From contig NC_059406.1 of NCBI RefSeq assembly GCF_905220565.1, positions 196,001 to 260,000 of the forward strand: a stretch of 64,000 nucleotides of DNA. The letters run 5' to 3'. The position numbers were made by a program, and so were the translations under genes. The stretch comes from Melitaea cinxia (lineage: Eukaryota; Arthropoda; Insecta; Lepidoptera; Nymphalidae). Under the pieces are notes generated by a model. That model saw nothing but the letters and a program-made list of their open reading frames with translations, was not told the DNA's origin and ran no database searches. Each line of letters begins with the position of its first letter. Position 1 is the first letter of the stretch. Shown here piece by piece: positions 22,749-35,597 of the stretch.

Positions 22749-24504
22749 ACAAGCTGATCTTTTGAATTAGCAAAGTAAATAACAAAATTGACATTAAGTT
22801 TATATTAATTAAGCCTCGCTATAGTGGATGTTTGGTGTAGTAAAATAACAAGGTATAACAGTTCGGTGACGCAAGTTCTGAACTTAAGGATCAGTTGTGT
22901 CTGAGAGAAAGTTTATTCATTGGGGTTTGATTGCATTTCGAAATCGACTCTTGCAGTATGTCGAAGATATATCTCACACTGTTGTAGAGTTAGTTGATGC
23001 AGATATTATTGCTTTTTAGTTGTCTTCAAAGATAAAGAAAGTTTATAATTTGAGTATAATATAATCACTCTATATTTTTGACGATTTGGAATGATATTTA
23101 TAATATTATGATTATCAGTAGTAGGGTGTGTGGTTTAATGCAGGTTATCGAAATTGAAATATTGATTGACATTTTAATGATCGATATTTAATGATTCGTA
23201 AAAATCAAATTGCATTTTCATAACACTTTTAGAAAACGAATTAAAAAAATGCCATTTAATCTATAACAATGGATATTACAAATAAAAAAAGAAAATGTAA
23301 TTATATTAGGCAAGAATTATAAAAAAGAAAAACGTTAAAAAAATCTGGAATATTTTAATCACACCAAAAAAATATTGCATAAAACACAAACCCCTAGAGC
23401 GTCTAAAAAATCTAGCAGACGCGAGCAAAATTCTTCTTAGCAAGCGGAATGTAGATACGAAGACAGGGCAAACGAGCCGGAAAACCCATTTGTGACACCT
23501 CGATCATGTGGGACCTCCGACGACGCCCCCAATAAAGCCAATATCAGATCATAACCGAGTAACCACCCGACTTAGACCCCTCTTACAAAACGGAAATCTT
23601 CACTTTAGCAGCGACCTAAGTCATACGTAGACGTCGAAAGGATCATCGCAATCTGGTTGCAGATTTCTCAACACGACTCCGGGGAGTTTCCACGGCCAAT
23701 GTGATGTTACTACGGTTGGAAGTCCGGGATTGGATCTCGCGCCTGTAATGAGCGGGGAAATAAATACCGACCGTTATGTTATTGAATGGGATTAACTTTA
23801 ATATCCGTAAATATATATTCGATCAAACTATTCGAGATCGCAAAATAAAATAACCTTTGAAGGGCATCGCTCTTGAGCCTGGTTAGAACAAAATTATGCA
23901 GAATCAGTTCAGACAGTATTAATAAGACATTATTTTTTCAGTGATACATTTTATAATAATGAAAATAAAATTGTTTAACTTATATTTTAATTTATATTTC
24001 TCGGTAAAGCGTGCATTCTATTAGTTTTTTTTATCTGTTATGTTTACAATATTATCTTTGATAAATAAATAAATACATAATTAAAATAACTATTTAGAAA
24101 TGAAATTTTACTTTGCGATTCAAATACGATGAGATATTGTGTCTATTATATGAAGCAACATAGGTCTTATGGACTATTTCGAGAACGTGTTATAGCAACA
24201 TTATTATTTCCGGCGGAACTTGATTCCGATTTATTCCGGAAGCCCGCAGGGATATTCACGGGCACATCCTGATCGAGTATGAAATTAGTATCGAAACGAA
24301 AAACTCGGCTATCACATTACTAATAAACCAAATGTAAATGGATATATATTTGTTGATCATATAATACACCGGAAGTTACTATCTTTTGTATAAATAAAAA
24401 ATGTGTAGCATTTTGTTTTGTGTTGCTACTACGAGGAGCAAATATTTTTGGTTCTAAGTAATGTAACTTTAGTATACGCTCACCCAGTCGTTTTCCTCAT
24501 ATAA
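22749..24504. other. No gene; unclassified GC-richer block at 23390-23770
   Basis: The block stands out in composition (for example GCGACCTAAGTC and GAGCGGGGAAATAAATACC) but has no long frame and no second copy here. It is probably an old transposon fragment, not proven. Confidence 0.35.
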
Positions 24505-25128
24505 ATGTATAATTGTGTCTGCTCGCAAACGAAAAAAAAAAACCGACTTCAATTACATCGACAAGTAATACAACGTAGATCGACGAAAAAATAGTCAAGC
24601 AACTACGCGTTATCAAAGATTACTCAAAAAGTAGTTATCAGATCTCGATAAAATTTGTATGTAACCACATGATAAACATCAGCTTTTGATTAAATTAAAA
24701 ATTATCAAAATCGGTACACCCAGTAAAAAGTTATTGCGGATTTTCGAGAGTTTCCCTCGATTTGTCTAGGATCCCATCATCAGATCCTGGTTTCCTTATC
24801 ATGATATCAAACAAAGGATATCCCCTTTTCAACAAAAAAAGAATTATCAAAATCGATACATCCAGTAGAAAGTTATGTGGTATAATACAACGTAGGTCGA
24901 CGAAAAAAGCGTCAAGTAAAAACGCATTATTAGATATAACTCGAAAAGTAGTTGTTAGATCTCAAATAAATTTAAATGGGACCAATTGGCACACAAAACC
25001 TTTCGATTAAAACAAAATTTGTCGAAATCGGTCTACCCGGTCAAAAGTTCTGATGTAACATACATAAAAAAAAAAAAAAAAATACAGTCGAATTGAGAAC
25101 CTCCTCCTTTTTTGGAAGTCGGTTAAAA
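24505..25128 (-). mobile_element. Family C hairpin-ended element, full with one internal unit
   Basis: From ATAATTGTGTCTGCTCGCAA to CTTTTTTGGAAGTCGGTTAA. One 142-bp internal unit at about 24730-24870. Very similar to copies at 19060 and 45992. The 82-residue frame inside is repeat-derived. Confidence 0.9.
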
Positions 25129-27084
25129 ATCGTTTGTCATTTTCCACGTCGCGATGCGCTCGCACAAATGTACAGATTTAGTACAAAAACTTAAACGAAA
25201 ATAGTAGAAACTAAATTCAGTTCAACTTTAGAAATTCTAAGCAACACACGTTCGAAACTATTGAAAAAGAAAATAACTCAGGTGAAGGAAAAATTGGCGG
25301 CGAGGAGAAGGCGGCTCGAAGTTAGAACAACTTTTAACCTACAACTATTTATTTATCGCGCCCCACGGGCGGCGGAGCGGCCGAGCCGGCGTGAGCAGGT
25401 TCGCGAGGACCTTACTGCGCGGTGATAAAGATTAAAATCAAACGGCGATAATGCACACGTTGTAGGTGCGAAAGAGTTTAGACTCGCGTTCAGTGAAAGT
25501 TAGCTGGAAACACAAATAAACATATTTCGCCAACTTTACCTACCGTCGTTAAAGCTCTCTGATTCGATATAAATATTCATTGTTTAATGAAACTTTCTTT
25601 CGGGATTAGTTCGCTGTGTAAACAGAAAATTCGGTGATTAACTTCACTGAACACTGTTCAATTATAAATTACTAACTTTCATCCGCGTCTTTGTTGCGTA
25701 AGTTTTGATTTATTCAAGTGAAAATATGTACTGTAATTAAATGTTAGACGTGTTTGACTAAGAGATCTAATCATTTATCGCTCAACGTTTCAATGCGTTA
25801 TATTACCAAACATTTACACAAAATATAGACGATTTTTGTGAATATTTTTGACATTTAAAATGAATCAGTAAATTATTTCTAATAAAATTAAGTTTAGTCG
25901 AGGACATGCGTAACAGGAAAGTAATAAGGAAACTAAAGCACTTTATGTTGCTCATCTTTTATTCAAGTTGTCATTTTAAAGTAAATTCAAATTCCTCGCC
26001 TGTCGCAGTGATAAAGTAATTATTAGCGAAAGTGTGACATAAATTATGTAATTAAGAATTGTAACTGTTACTTAAAACTACTCCCTTATATCATAGATTT
26101 TCACTTGGCTTATGGCAATTGCAATGGAGAAATCACACATCGAAGTAAAAGTGTGAAGATCTTCTTGTTTTTTAAGATGAATACGTTTCAATTTTTTTTA
26201 TTATATTTTTTATTTGAATTTTATATCCAAAGGCTCTAAAATATCCATGCTTTTTATTATACATCATGCATTAAAATTATGTTTATCCTACAGGCGATTT
26301 ATTACTTGAAACTACAGATCGGCAGTCCTGTGAATGCCTAGTAAAAGCTAGGACATGGTCCGGCGCTGACGGAATTTTTCTGTTACAATATCTTCTTTTT
26401 TTATTATCTGTAATTTTTATATTTTTTTTTATATTTGGGTGTACCCTAGCCTCAGAACTATGGGCGTATACTTTTTCATTGCTTGTTTTATTTTCATGTA
26501 TTCATATACACACTCTCACACTCAGATACGCACACATAAATACACATTTACACTTAAACATTATATAGTATAAAATTATATTATGAAAATATAATTTATC
26601 TTTCAATGGTGTTAAAACATTGACTGATGATTTCGCCAACGTATCACAAAACAAGTTTGAACACGGACACTGATGATGAGAGTTTTATTTCCAAGGTATG
26701 TGCGGACGTAGTGTGTACGTCATGACTGTGACTCGCCGATGTGTTGTTATAATATGGAAACAGTTCTTGATCATTTCCATATTACGCTCGCACGGAACTC
26801 GATCGAGCTCCGCGGTCGCAACAGATTCAAACATGCTGAAAGTTGGCGCGCGCCGTGAATGTTAATTAGGGCTTATTCCGGTTACTCTTATTTTATATTC
26901 GTATAAATAATTTTGTTGGTACTTTTTATGTTATCATGTAACATAAATGAAGTGATAATCTTATAATAAAAACCTGTTGAAACTGAGAATTACATCGATA
27001 AGTATTAAAAATGTTAAGATTGAGTTAAAACTTCGAAAAAAGAATTACTTTTTACTTTATTTCATTTTTGTTGGTCTTTTTTAT
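25129..27084. other. No gene; GC-rich islets at 25365-25425 and 26780-26850
   Basis: The first islet contains GGGCGGCGGAGCGGCCGAG, the second GATCGAGCTCCGCGGTCGC and GGCGCGCGCCG. Both sit in AT-rich DNA without frames and may be regulatory. Nothing else supported. Confidence 0.35.
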
Positions 27085-27300
27085 ACTTCAAGGGTCGCAC
27101 ACAAGGGCCCATCTAATAGAAAGTGATTACCGTAGCCTATGGACGTTTGCAATACCTCAAGCATCACAAATACCTTACCCACACCCTCCCCAGGAGCTCT
27201 GGCATCCTTACTCACCAGAACCAGGAATACAACACTTCTCCTGAGTAGCATAATTTGGCTGTGATCTTCTGAAAGGTTGAGGTACTTTTTGTTTCTTGAT
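27085..27300 (+). repeat. Family B repeat, diverged
   Basis: GATTACCGTAGCCTATGGAC and later landmarks are present. It lies 86 bases before a better-preserved copy in the same orientation. Confidence 0.65.
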
Positions 27301-27385
27301 ATACTTACCTATATGTTTGCTAAAAAAAAAATACGATTTTAACAATATATATAACTAGGTCTAGGTCTAGGTAGGGAAATATATA

Positions 27386-27645
27386 TAACTAGATCGGCAA
27401 ACAAGCGTACGCCTCACCTTATGGTAAGCGATTATCGTATATTATAGACGTCTACAACACCAGAAGCATCATAAGCACGTTGCCGACCCTATCCCCAATA
27501 TCCCCCAGCAGTTCTGGTCACCTGCTGGGAAGCAGTATTACTTAGTTGTGATCTTCTGTAAGGTCGATCTTCTACCTCAGTAGGGCTGCTCCATATTTTG
27601 AGCAGGAATTTTATAGCTATGCCCTACCTCAGTTTAATATATTGT
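27386..27645 (+). repeat. Family B repeat
   Basis: Starts AACTAGATCGGCAAACAAGC. Just upstream the family start is partly repeated (ATATATAACTAGGTC followed by CTAGGT units). Confidence 0.75.
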
Positions 27646-28635
27646 AATATTAATAGTATTTTTAATAACAGTATTACTTAGTGGAATATTGATCTTATCT
27701 TTTGCTTGCAACCTTTATGGATTAATAAAAAGGTTCACCGTTTGATATTATGAAATAATTTAAATATATTTCCTATGTTTGTAAATAATTTGCGTCGATA
27801 ATTCTGAACGTTGTCGCTGTATTAAACCTACACACTTTTTGTTACGACAGTTTTTCCTAAACGCGTCGGTTCAATCACGAAAACATAAAAGCCAGTCGAG
27901 TGTGAATGTCGATACTCGCACAGCCCGCGGTGAACGCTACGACCGATAATTTTCTACGAGACGCGCTCTCTATAAAAATTAATGACACTTTTCATTCGGA
28001 GAAATTTTCTCGTCGAGAAATTGATTTTATTTTATTTTTATGACAACATATTTTGTATTTATTCTTTATATTTTAATGATTGAATTAATATTAATAACAT
28101 TTGAAGTTAGTTGTAAATGGTTAACGCTTTGTTCTTTAATAAAACGACGTAAAATTAGAAATATTTAACAATTTTTCAATAGTTCGTAAACATATATTCC
28201 TTATGGAATGTTTCAGCAGATATAAGTTGCTCCGATATGCGAAAGACGCGCAAGTGTCGACCGCGGCACGTGAGCGTCGCGAACATCTGACTGCGCGTCA
28301 CGTAGTAACTTATTACTATTACAGATTAATTCATCTCGAAGACTGTTCCCGTTTCCTTCTTCCGTCAGTTATTAATTAGTATTGATTTTATTTTGTTTTT
28401 ATTGCAAACTGTCGTATCCGATATACATTGCATTCGAAAGTCGTTCTTGCGAACTGTTAAAGTTTTACTAGCATAGGTTTTTTTTATATAATTTTAGTAA
28501 TATATAATTATTTTTATGGGATTAGAACAAATTTTTTTTTGAGTTTGCTTCTTAAAAAATCATATAAGGCCCACGGTATGAAAAAAATATGAGGAGTAAA
28601 ATCTACTAAACAAATGACCTCGTTACATTTCTCGC
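27646..28635. other. No gene; GC-rich islet at 28240-28310
   Basis: The islet has a high CpG count (GTCGACCGCGGCACGTGAGC). No frame, no shared repeat. Confidence 0.35.
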
Positions 28636-28692
28636 AACGCCATCTATCGAGTAGTCTAAAGGCGTCGTAACGAATCATCGATAGATGGCGTT
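28636..28692. repeat. 15-bp perfect inverted repeat
   Basis: AACGCCATCTATCGA at 28636-28650 and its exact complement at 28678-28692 enclose a 27-bp spacer. Each arm contains an AGATGGCG word. Confidence 0.85.
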
Positions 28693-28796
28693 ATTTGATT
28701 CGTCTATTTGCGCCTAGTAAGTAATTAGTAAGCCTTTTTTGTGCCTATTTAGACAGTCGATCTGAAGGAGTAAACTTCAGCTGTGCGTCGGAGCTG

Positions 28797-28816
28797 ACAC
28801 ACACACACACACACAC
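28797..28816. repeat. (AC)n microsatellite
   Basis: Ten uninterrupted AC units. Confidence 0.9.
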
Positions 28817-28944
28817 TTTTTTTTATCACATACGTGAAATTGAAATAAATATTACGTTTTCTGAAATTTTCAATTTTTTGAGCAATTTAACATAAATGTA
28901 TTATAATTATGTATTATAAAAATTATTAAAAGTAAACGATGTGA

Positions 28945-29250
28945 CGCCGCGTTGGCGCAATGGTTACAGCCATGGATTGTACCTGTTGCGCTGGCGGTTG
29001 CAGGTTCGAACCCCGCACATGACAAACATTTGTATTGGCTATACAGGTATTTGCCGTGGTCTGGGTGTTTGTGCAGTCCTAGTGGGTCTCCCCACCGTGC
29101 CTCGGATAGCACGTTAAGCCGTCAGTCCGGGTTGTACACCTGATAGCGATCGTTACTCATAGTAGGGAATATATCCGCCAACCCGCATTGGAGCAGCGTG
29201 GTGGATTAAGCTCTGATCTTTCTCCTACATGGAGAAGTAGGCCTCATACA
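28945..29250 (+). mobile_element. Family A tRNA-derived SINE, complete
   Basis: The head has box A-like TTGGCGCAATGG and box B GGTTCGAACCC with tRNA spacing, so RNA polymerase III should start here. The body continues with CATGACAAACATTTGTATTG, CCCCACCGTGCCTCGGATAG, TAGCGATCGTTACTC and the tail AGCGTGGTGGATTAAGC to AGGCCTC. This is the best copy for defining the family. It recalls the Metulj SINEs described in Heliconius, an assignment from memory. A 29-base minus-strand tail fragment follows at 29272-29300. Confidence 0.85.
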
Positions 29251-29371
29251 AGCGTTATCGAGTTTTACTTACTTCAGCCTGTAATATCCCACTACTGGGA
29301 CCATTATACCATTTCACATATTACATGTAAAGCTAAAAAATAATTATTTGAATGTAGGTATTTAGTTTAAT

Positions 29372-29442
29372 ACCCGTTAGCGAAGTGTACAGCGACCCTG
29401 CTTTCTATTGCTGAGGTTGTGGGTTTAATTCTTGCTTTTTTT
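29372..29442 (+). repeat. Family E SINE head fragment
   Basis: CCCGTTAGCGAAGTGTACAG to GTTGTGGGTTTAATTCTTG parallels the first 70 bases of the SINE at 56408. The tail is absent because Family B begins directly after. Confidence 0.6.
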
Positions 29443-29447
29443 AATGT

Positions 29448-29690
29448 AACTAGGTCGGCAAACAAGCGTACGGCTCACCTGACGGTAAGCGATTACCGTA
29501 GCTTATAGACGGCTGCAACACCAGGAGTATTACGACCCTACCCCTAATTCCCCGAAAGCACAGGAACACAGCATTCCTAAAAACAGTATTATTTAGCTGT
29601 GATCTTCTTATAAAGTCGAGGTACTAGCCCAGACGGGCTGCTCCATATTTTGAGCAGGAAATTTTCTGCTGTCCCCTACCTTAGTTGACC
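29448..29690 (+). repeat. Family B repeat
   Basis: Starts AACTAGGTCGGCAAACAAGC and ends TTTTCTGCTGTCCCCTACC. Has a small internal deletion relative to the copy at 52306. Confidence 0.85.
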
Positions 29691-30586
29691 TAGCTTTATT
29701 CTGGGACCTAGGTTTAATATAATACATACTTAATTAAAAAAATGCTATCTGTAACCCATAACACTATAATAGATTGGTTAAATAGTTTTTTTTTTTAATA
29801 GTTTTTAATATTTATTTTGTGATTAGTTTAAGCTGAACATGTCAAAATTGCATGCTGTGTTCACTGTTATTAGAATGAACATTGTACACCTTTCAAATTG
29901 TTACATACACAAACCTTTTTTTTATATTGTATCATTCAATTTGTGAACCGAATAAAAAAAAAAAACACAGACATTGAATTGCTTATTACAGGACCAGAGG
30001 ACTATGATATACGTTGTGATCATTATGACACCATTAAATACTTTATTTTAAAATTTGAATTGTAAATGTATAATTAAGTACAAAAATAATAAGTAAAAAT
30101 GTATAATTCACATTTAACTACAGTGTTGTAGAACATTGGATTTAAATGTGAATTACTGCATGTGAATTAATTTGTGAATTATCTACTACGAGTACTCGGG
30201 AGTAGTGCCGAATAGTAGTAAGTCACTAATTAATTTACAGTTAAATTGATAGTTGCTATGGTATTTAAAAATATAGGAGTTAGTTGTTAAGCGATTTTAA
30301 GGTAATATCGGATTCGTTGTAATTAATATTTTAGTATAGTAATAGAACTCTGGCTCTCTGGAAGTGGCATATTAATAAATTAATTAAAAACTTATTTTTA
30401 ATCTAATACAATTTTTCTATAAATACATTTTTTTTTGAATTTCGACATTTGTCACATTGGTTATAAGTTTTTATAGTGAGATGTTTTATAATGTTCGAAA
30501 AAGATATGATGTTCAAAAAATAAATTAATTAATTAAAACAGAATAAAAAAATGTCATAAATAGCAAAATAATTATTTGCATACATT
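29691..30586. other. No gene recognised
   Basis: AT-rich. Near 30052-30160 an A/T-rich word around TAATTCACATTTAA recurs in both orientations, probably a small decayed inverted-repeat element. Confidence 0.35.
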
Positions 30587-30922
30587 ACATACATTACAGC
30601 CTATACAGTCCACTGCTGGACATAGGCCTCCACAAGTTTACGCGAAAAATAACGTGAACTGATGTGTTTTGCCCATAGTCACCACGCTGGGCAGGCGGGT
30701 TGGTGACCGCAGTACTGGCTTTGTCGCACCGAAGACGCTGCTGCCCGTCTTCGGCCTGTGTATTTCAAAGCCAGCAGTTGGATGGTTATCCCGCCATCGG
30801 TCGGCTTCTTAAGTTCCAAGGTGGTTGTGGAACCTTGTTATCCCTTAGTCGCCTCTTACGACACCCACGGGAAGAGAGGGGGTGGCTAAATTCTTTAGTG
30901 CCGTAGCCACACAGCACATTAG
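30587..30922 (-). mobile_element. Family D SINE (RTE-tailed)
   Basis: Complete minus-strand copy with 5' GTGTGGCTACGGCACTAAAG, the CCCCCTCTCTTCCCG cassette and the RTE-like tail. A short repeated tail (ACATTACATAC, plus strand) follows. Confidence 0.85.
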
Positions 30923-33039
30923 CCATTATTTGCATGCAGGTATTTAAATAGCAAAATATAGCATCTAGTTGGACCGATTGAAGCTTGTTCTGCAGATAAC
31001 GAATAACAGTTAATATTTTCTAACCGATAACTGATTTTGAACGATGTACACGCAATATTTGTAAACCAACATAGTAGATTCTATGTTATCAACAAAAGGC
31101 ATTTTCACTTAAACTTAAAACAAAAAAAGCTTTTAAATAAACTTTTTGTCTTGTGAAATTATTAATAGACGTTCAAACACGATTGATAAGTAATTATGTA
31201 TTTTCGATAAGAATCTTTCACTTCCTCCACAATTTGAAAGAGATTCCCACAAATTAAATAAAACTTCTGGTTTTGTTTTAAATATAAACAAATGAAATAA
31301 CAAAATATTTAAACAGATAAACATATATAATTATGTAGAAGTCGTCGTACAGCGAGAACAGTTACCGAGATTAATTCGTCTTAGCCGTCGTTTACAAAAA
31401 GCCCGCGTGACTTTATGGGTCTCCGTGCGTGATCCCACTTCCACGGATTTCACTGGTCATTGCTCTTTGTTTGAAATATGGCTTCACGAACTAAAGGTCG
31501 GGATTAGGGCGGCGTGATATTCATCCCGATGAGTTGTTCGGATAAAAACTTGATTCAATATGGATGATGTGATTGCGACGATTATGTTTATACAGTTCTC
31601 GATGGAAAATGAAGTAGGAATAGTTTCTCTCTATTTGTTTAAAGCAGCGAACAATGGATGGATTTTAATGTTTGTTCTAAATTCAAAACATGGTTATAGG
31701 GATGTTAGAAGTTGTTGTAACATCGATAAATGTAACGTAAGCAGGATCTTTGTAAAGCTTACACCACTTGTGGTTATTTTCAGAGAGAACTGACATTTAT
31801 TGTTATTAATTGTAAAGAAATTTTCTCCAACCATTAGTGTAACAGCAAAGTATTAACAGAAAATAGTTATATGGAGGTCGTGACTCGGTAACCGTAGGGT
31901 TGGACGCCGTACGGCCAGATGTACCGACGTCGTGAAGAGGATGGTAGTGACTAAATGGCGAAAGTGGGTGATCGGGTCTTTTGGCATAATTATCCTGTCT
32001 GATATATGGACTGCCTTTTGCCCAGCACTGATACTTACAGTCTATTTTAGATCAGTAAATGTTTCAAAGACAAGATTCTTTCGAAGCTAGTGAGGGTGAA
32101 TCTTTGGAAGTTGCGTTTCCTTCATCAAAATGTATTTTACAAAGCAATAGGTTCTACCTTAAATGATATTTCTCGCATCACATACTTCGTCATATTCCGG
32201 GAAATGAAACGTTTACGGGAATCAATTTGGAACGGAAACAAAGATCACCGCTTCTTATTGCTCAATGGCTGTGCGCGTGACTTCGTTTGCTTAAAGTACT
32301 CGTAAAAAGAGTCATAAAACCTTGCGTAGGTCGATTTTGATGACACGGAGCTTATGCCTAATTTGACTTTAAAATTCATTTTGTTGGCGTTGGAAAAGTA
32401 AAAAATTCTCTGGCATTTGTATCTACCAGACTAAACAGAATAATGTGGATATTTTCTAACCATTCTTCTTTATAGGAGAAGAGACTTACGCCCAGCTTAA
32501 GTTTTCTTACTTGGGTGTTACAATGCTGAGCCAAAACCAATACTCATATGCAGTGAAAATCTCATAGAAATTGTGAAATAATTTTAGACATAAACGTGCT
32601 AGAAATGTTTTACAATGTTATTAGGAGTTGTCTTATATCATATTCTGCTGTACTTCCGTCATCATTCCGAGTTTCTGATAATTTCTTTCAATGTACCTAC
32701 TGTAGAGCATTTTTACTTTAATTTACTAGCTTATATTATATATAGCTTAACATGAGTTTACGCTTCGGCCTGTAATATCCCACAGCTGGGCATAGGGATT
32801 CGACGAATTAAATAATACACCTTGGCTTAATTTATTTCCAGACTGTTATGATGTCAATTCTTTTTTCATAGTATTTTATGCTAAATTGAGGGAAATCATT
32901 GAAAACATGTACCTAAGACTAAACATAAAAACCCATGTGGTACACAAACTCGTTGTTACGTTAAAACTTAAAAATAAATAGGATCGGCTATGGTTACGGT
33001 TTACGGTTACGATAGTTATTTTGAATAACGAACTTGATA
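30923..33039. other. No gene recognised
   Basis: Contains frames of 60 to 77 codons (31560-31793, 32090-32305) without family resemblance, and a 36-base Family A tail scrap at 32763-32798 (minus). Nothing else supported. Confidence 0.4.
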
Positions 33040-34170
33040 AAATTATTATTAGTTTTGAATCTCAAAGAAACGACAGTACCAATTTAATGAAGGAATACTA
33101 TGACAGATATATTGCATCAATTGAAGTCATTTGGCGAAAACTCCCAAAGGTTTCTGTACCTAGATGTTTTCTCAGATAGTCTTTGCAATGTTAATATAAC
33201 CACTCGGGATGTAATCGAAAAGCTGAAAGGAGTTGACTTAACGAAAGAATCAGGACCTGGCAATTTGCCTTCTTTATTCATTAAGGCATGTACTGTTCCA
33301 TTATCCAGTACCCTTTTACTTGATATATAAAAAATCTTTACGCACCGGTGTTTATCCTGAGGTATGGAAGTTAGGAAGGATAATCCCTGTTGATAAAAAA
33401 GGTCAATCGTGAATCTGTTTATAACCAAGAAATCACTATTGATGCTAAGTTACATTATAACGTACACAATGACGAAATATGCAAACAGCACGCAAAATGT
33501 TGGAATTTATTTTTTTAAATGCTTAAACCATTAAAAAACTTTGAAACAAAAATATTTTATTCACTACATTAGTTAGAAGTAAGCTAGAGTATAGAATGCT
33601 CATTTAGAAACCAAACTACCAGACCCATAAAGATAGACTAGAAAGTATACAGAGACAGACGGTTTTTGCAATTTGACTCTCTTCGACAAGACAATAGATT
33701 GGACAAGAAAAAATATTATTCGCGGCTTAATGAGTCACTCATATTCAGAACTCTTGAGCGAAGTTGCCTCTCGCGTACCACAGTATCCCATATCACTATT
33801 TACTTATAAAAACCCACAGAACAAAGCTTGGTTACTATCCCCTAATACCTAGACTGAGTAGGCTCTACAGAGAATTTATAGCTATACACGAGTCATTAGA
33901 CGACTTTGCAGATAACGTGAAAATGTTAAAATCTTTTGAATCCACAATTAAAGCTATCTAGTACTAATATGAATTTATAATAGTCATAGTTATTTAGTTC
34001 TATATTTTGTATTTTTTTCATAAACCCTAAATGTTTAAAATTTTTGAAACAGGCAGACGACTTAATTGTCTTAAGCGCATGCTGTAGAAATATATGTATA
34101 TCACCGAAGTATATAACTCACTGTAATCTGTATTACATGTAATTTTGTTGATGGTTTTTATTAAATAAAT
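33040..34170 (+). pseudogene. Jockey/CR1-type LINE remnant with internal deletion
   Basis: At 33100-33410 the plus strand encodes, across a frameshift, the N-terminal part of a LINE reverse transcriptase: VIEKLKGVDLTKESGPG, PSLFIKACTVPLSS, then TGVYPEVWKLGRIIPV and a KKG motif. From about 33550 it continues with the C-terminal region (LVRSKLEY, DRLESIQRQT and a last frame ending FESTIKAI at 33961). The palm with the catalytic YxDD box, expected between them, is missing, so the two parts were joined by deletion. The 3' end around 34150-34170 has ATTAAATAAATGG. Not functional. Confidence 0.7.
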
Positions 34171-34434
34171 GGATAAGTAAGGAGAATGCATACAGTTTAA
34201 ATTGTGTTCGTATTATGAGGCTGTTTGAGCGTAAATGCGGCGTCCTGTTCCTTTTCCGCTTTATTTACAATATTTATTTGAATGTGTTTTGAATGTATGT
34301 AGACGGAATTGTTACTTTTTCTGTTATTTACGCAAAATACCTTGTAGCGAAAAAATGTTGTCAGACTACCGTTTTGGCGTAGTTGCGAGAGATGTTCCTT
34401 TGTGAATCGTGAATAAACTTCGACTAAGTTAATG

Positions 34435-34505
34435 GTGTTCTCATTTTATTACTTGTCATATAAATTTAAGTCGGATTTTTTTTTTGTTTGAAAACAAACA
34501 ATTAC
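34435..34505 (+). repeat. Family C terminal fragment
   Basis: Only the hairpin end remains: TTACTTGTCATATAAATTTA, AAGTCGGATTTTT, and GTTTGAAAACAAACAATTA with a 5-bp stem. Confidence 0.65.
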
Positions 34506-34786
34506 AGTTCAGATCAGTTTGTTACTTTGAACACGCCAACGAGAGACGTGAAAGAAACAAAAGCGTTAGTATAAACGCTACAGTTAAAATGAAGGATAAT
34601 AATTGATGTTCTAATTATTTAATTCCTCTCCGCAATGTAGGTCGAGCTGGAGCCTGCATTATTGATGGAGTGGTAAGTGTATGAAGCGAGTATACTCCGT
34701 TCTTTATGTATTTACGATTCAACTGTTGCACAACGAGCTGTACTGTTAATGGTTTATTATTATTAATGTTTTCGTATCATTATTTA

Positions 34787-35100
34787 GCAACTGCTCCGGT
34801 GTTTTGGTGCTTGTAGTCGCCTAAAATAGGCACACTTTGCGGATTTGATTCCCGCTCGGGGCTGATATATTTGTATTTGTAAAAATATTCCTTATCTGTT
34901 TGGATGTCCGCTCTTGTGGGTCACCCCAGCGTGCTTAGAGAGCACGTTGTTACGTCGGTTGTTATCATAAATACTGGATAGATATCGTTACTCATAGTAG
35001 GGAACATATCCGCTAACCCGCAGTGGAACAGCGTGGTGGATTAAGCTCTAATCTTTCCGCTACATGAAAAAAGAGCTATGTTCAGCAGTAGGATTGGAAA
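34787..35100 (+). mobile_element. Family A SINE, nearly complete
   Basis: The tRNA-like head (TTTGGTGCTTGTAGTCGCC, box B-like GGATTTGATTCCCGC) differs from the copy at 28945, but the tail (GATATCGTTACTCATAGTAG to GTGGTGGATTAAGCTC) is the same. It is a subfamily with another tRNA-type head. Confidence 0.7.
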
Positions 35101-35524
35101 GTCGGTTGTTATCGGTGTCTTTATTTTAATTTAAGAAATGTAAAAGTGTGTACTACGCAATATTACAAATTTAAAGTAAAAAGTTTGTGTGTTAATTCTT
35201 GTAAACTATATTTGTTGTTGTTTTTTTAATTTATTCCTAAAAGCAGGTCCTAAGAATCCGAGCAGGACATATATTCATTGTAACAAATAATAACACGCTT
35301 TGTTATAGTATTTTAAAGCAAGGATTAAATTAGAATAAGATAAACAAAATTAAATGAGATTAAAACACGAATAACTTTGCAGAATATATTGTGCACGGAC
35401 TAATAAACGATTTTCTTGATTAAATCGCTCGATGAATTCACATACCTATATAATTTTAACATATGTATCACTTTTTCATGTTAAGAAATAAATATAAACA
35501 CAAAATCGTCAAAGAAATTCATTA
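35101..35524. other. No gene recognised
   Basis: AT-rich, no shared repeats. Confidence 0.5.
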
Positions 35525-35594
35525 ATTGTGTTTGCTCGCAAACGAAAAAAAACCGACTTCAATTAAATAGACAAGTAATACAACGTAGGTTAAG
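35525..35594 (-). repeat. Family C hairpin-end fragment
   Basis: AATTGTGTTTGCTCGCAAAC and ACCGACTTCAATTAAATAG up to CAACGTAGGT, then an abrupt switch to Family D. Confidence 0.85.
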
Positions 35595-35597
35595 TAA

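Noticed and set aside
27355..27373. CTAGGT repeats considered as telomere-like sequence
   Set aside because: The insect telomere unit is TTAGG; this is a short reduplication at the start of a Family B copy.
30700..30906. 68-codon frame found in similar form at 3152 and 12543
   Set aside because: All three lie antisense in Family D SINEs; similarity comes from the repeat.
31560..32305. Two plus-strand frames of 71-77 codons
   Set aside because: No family resemblance, no splice signals or codon pattern, and lengths expected by chance in this window.
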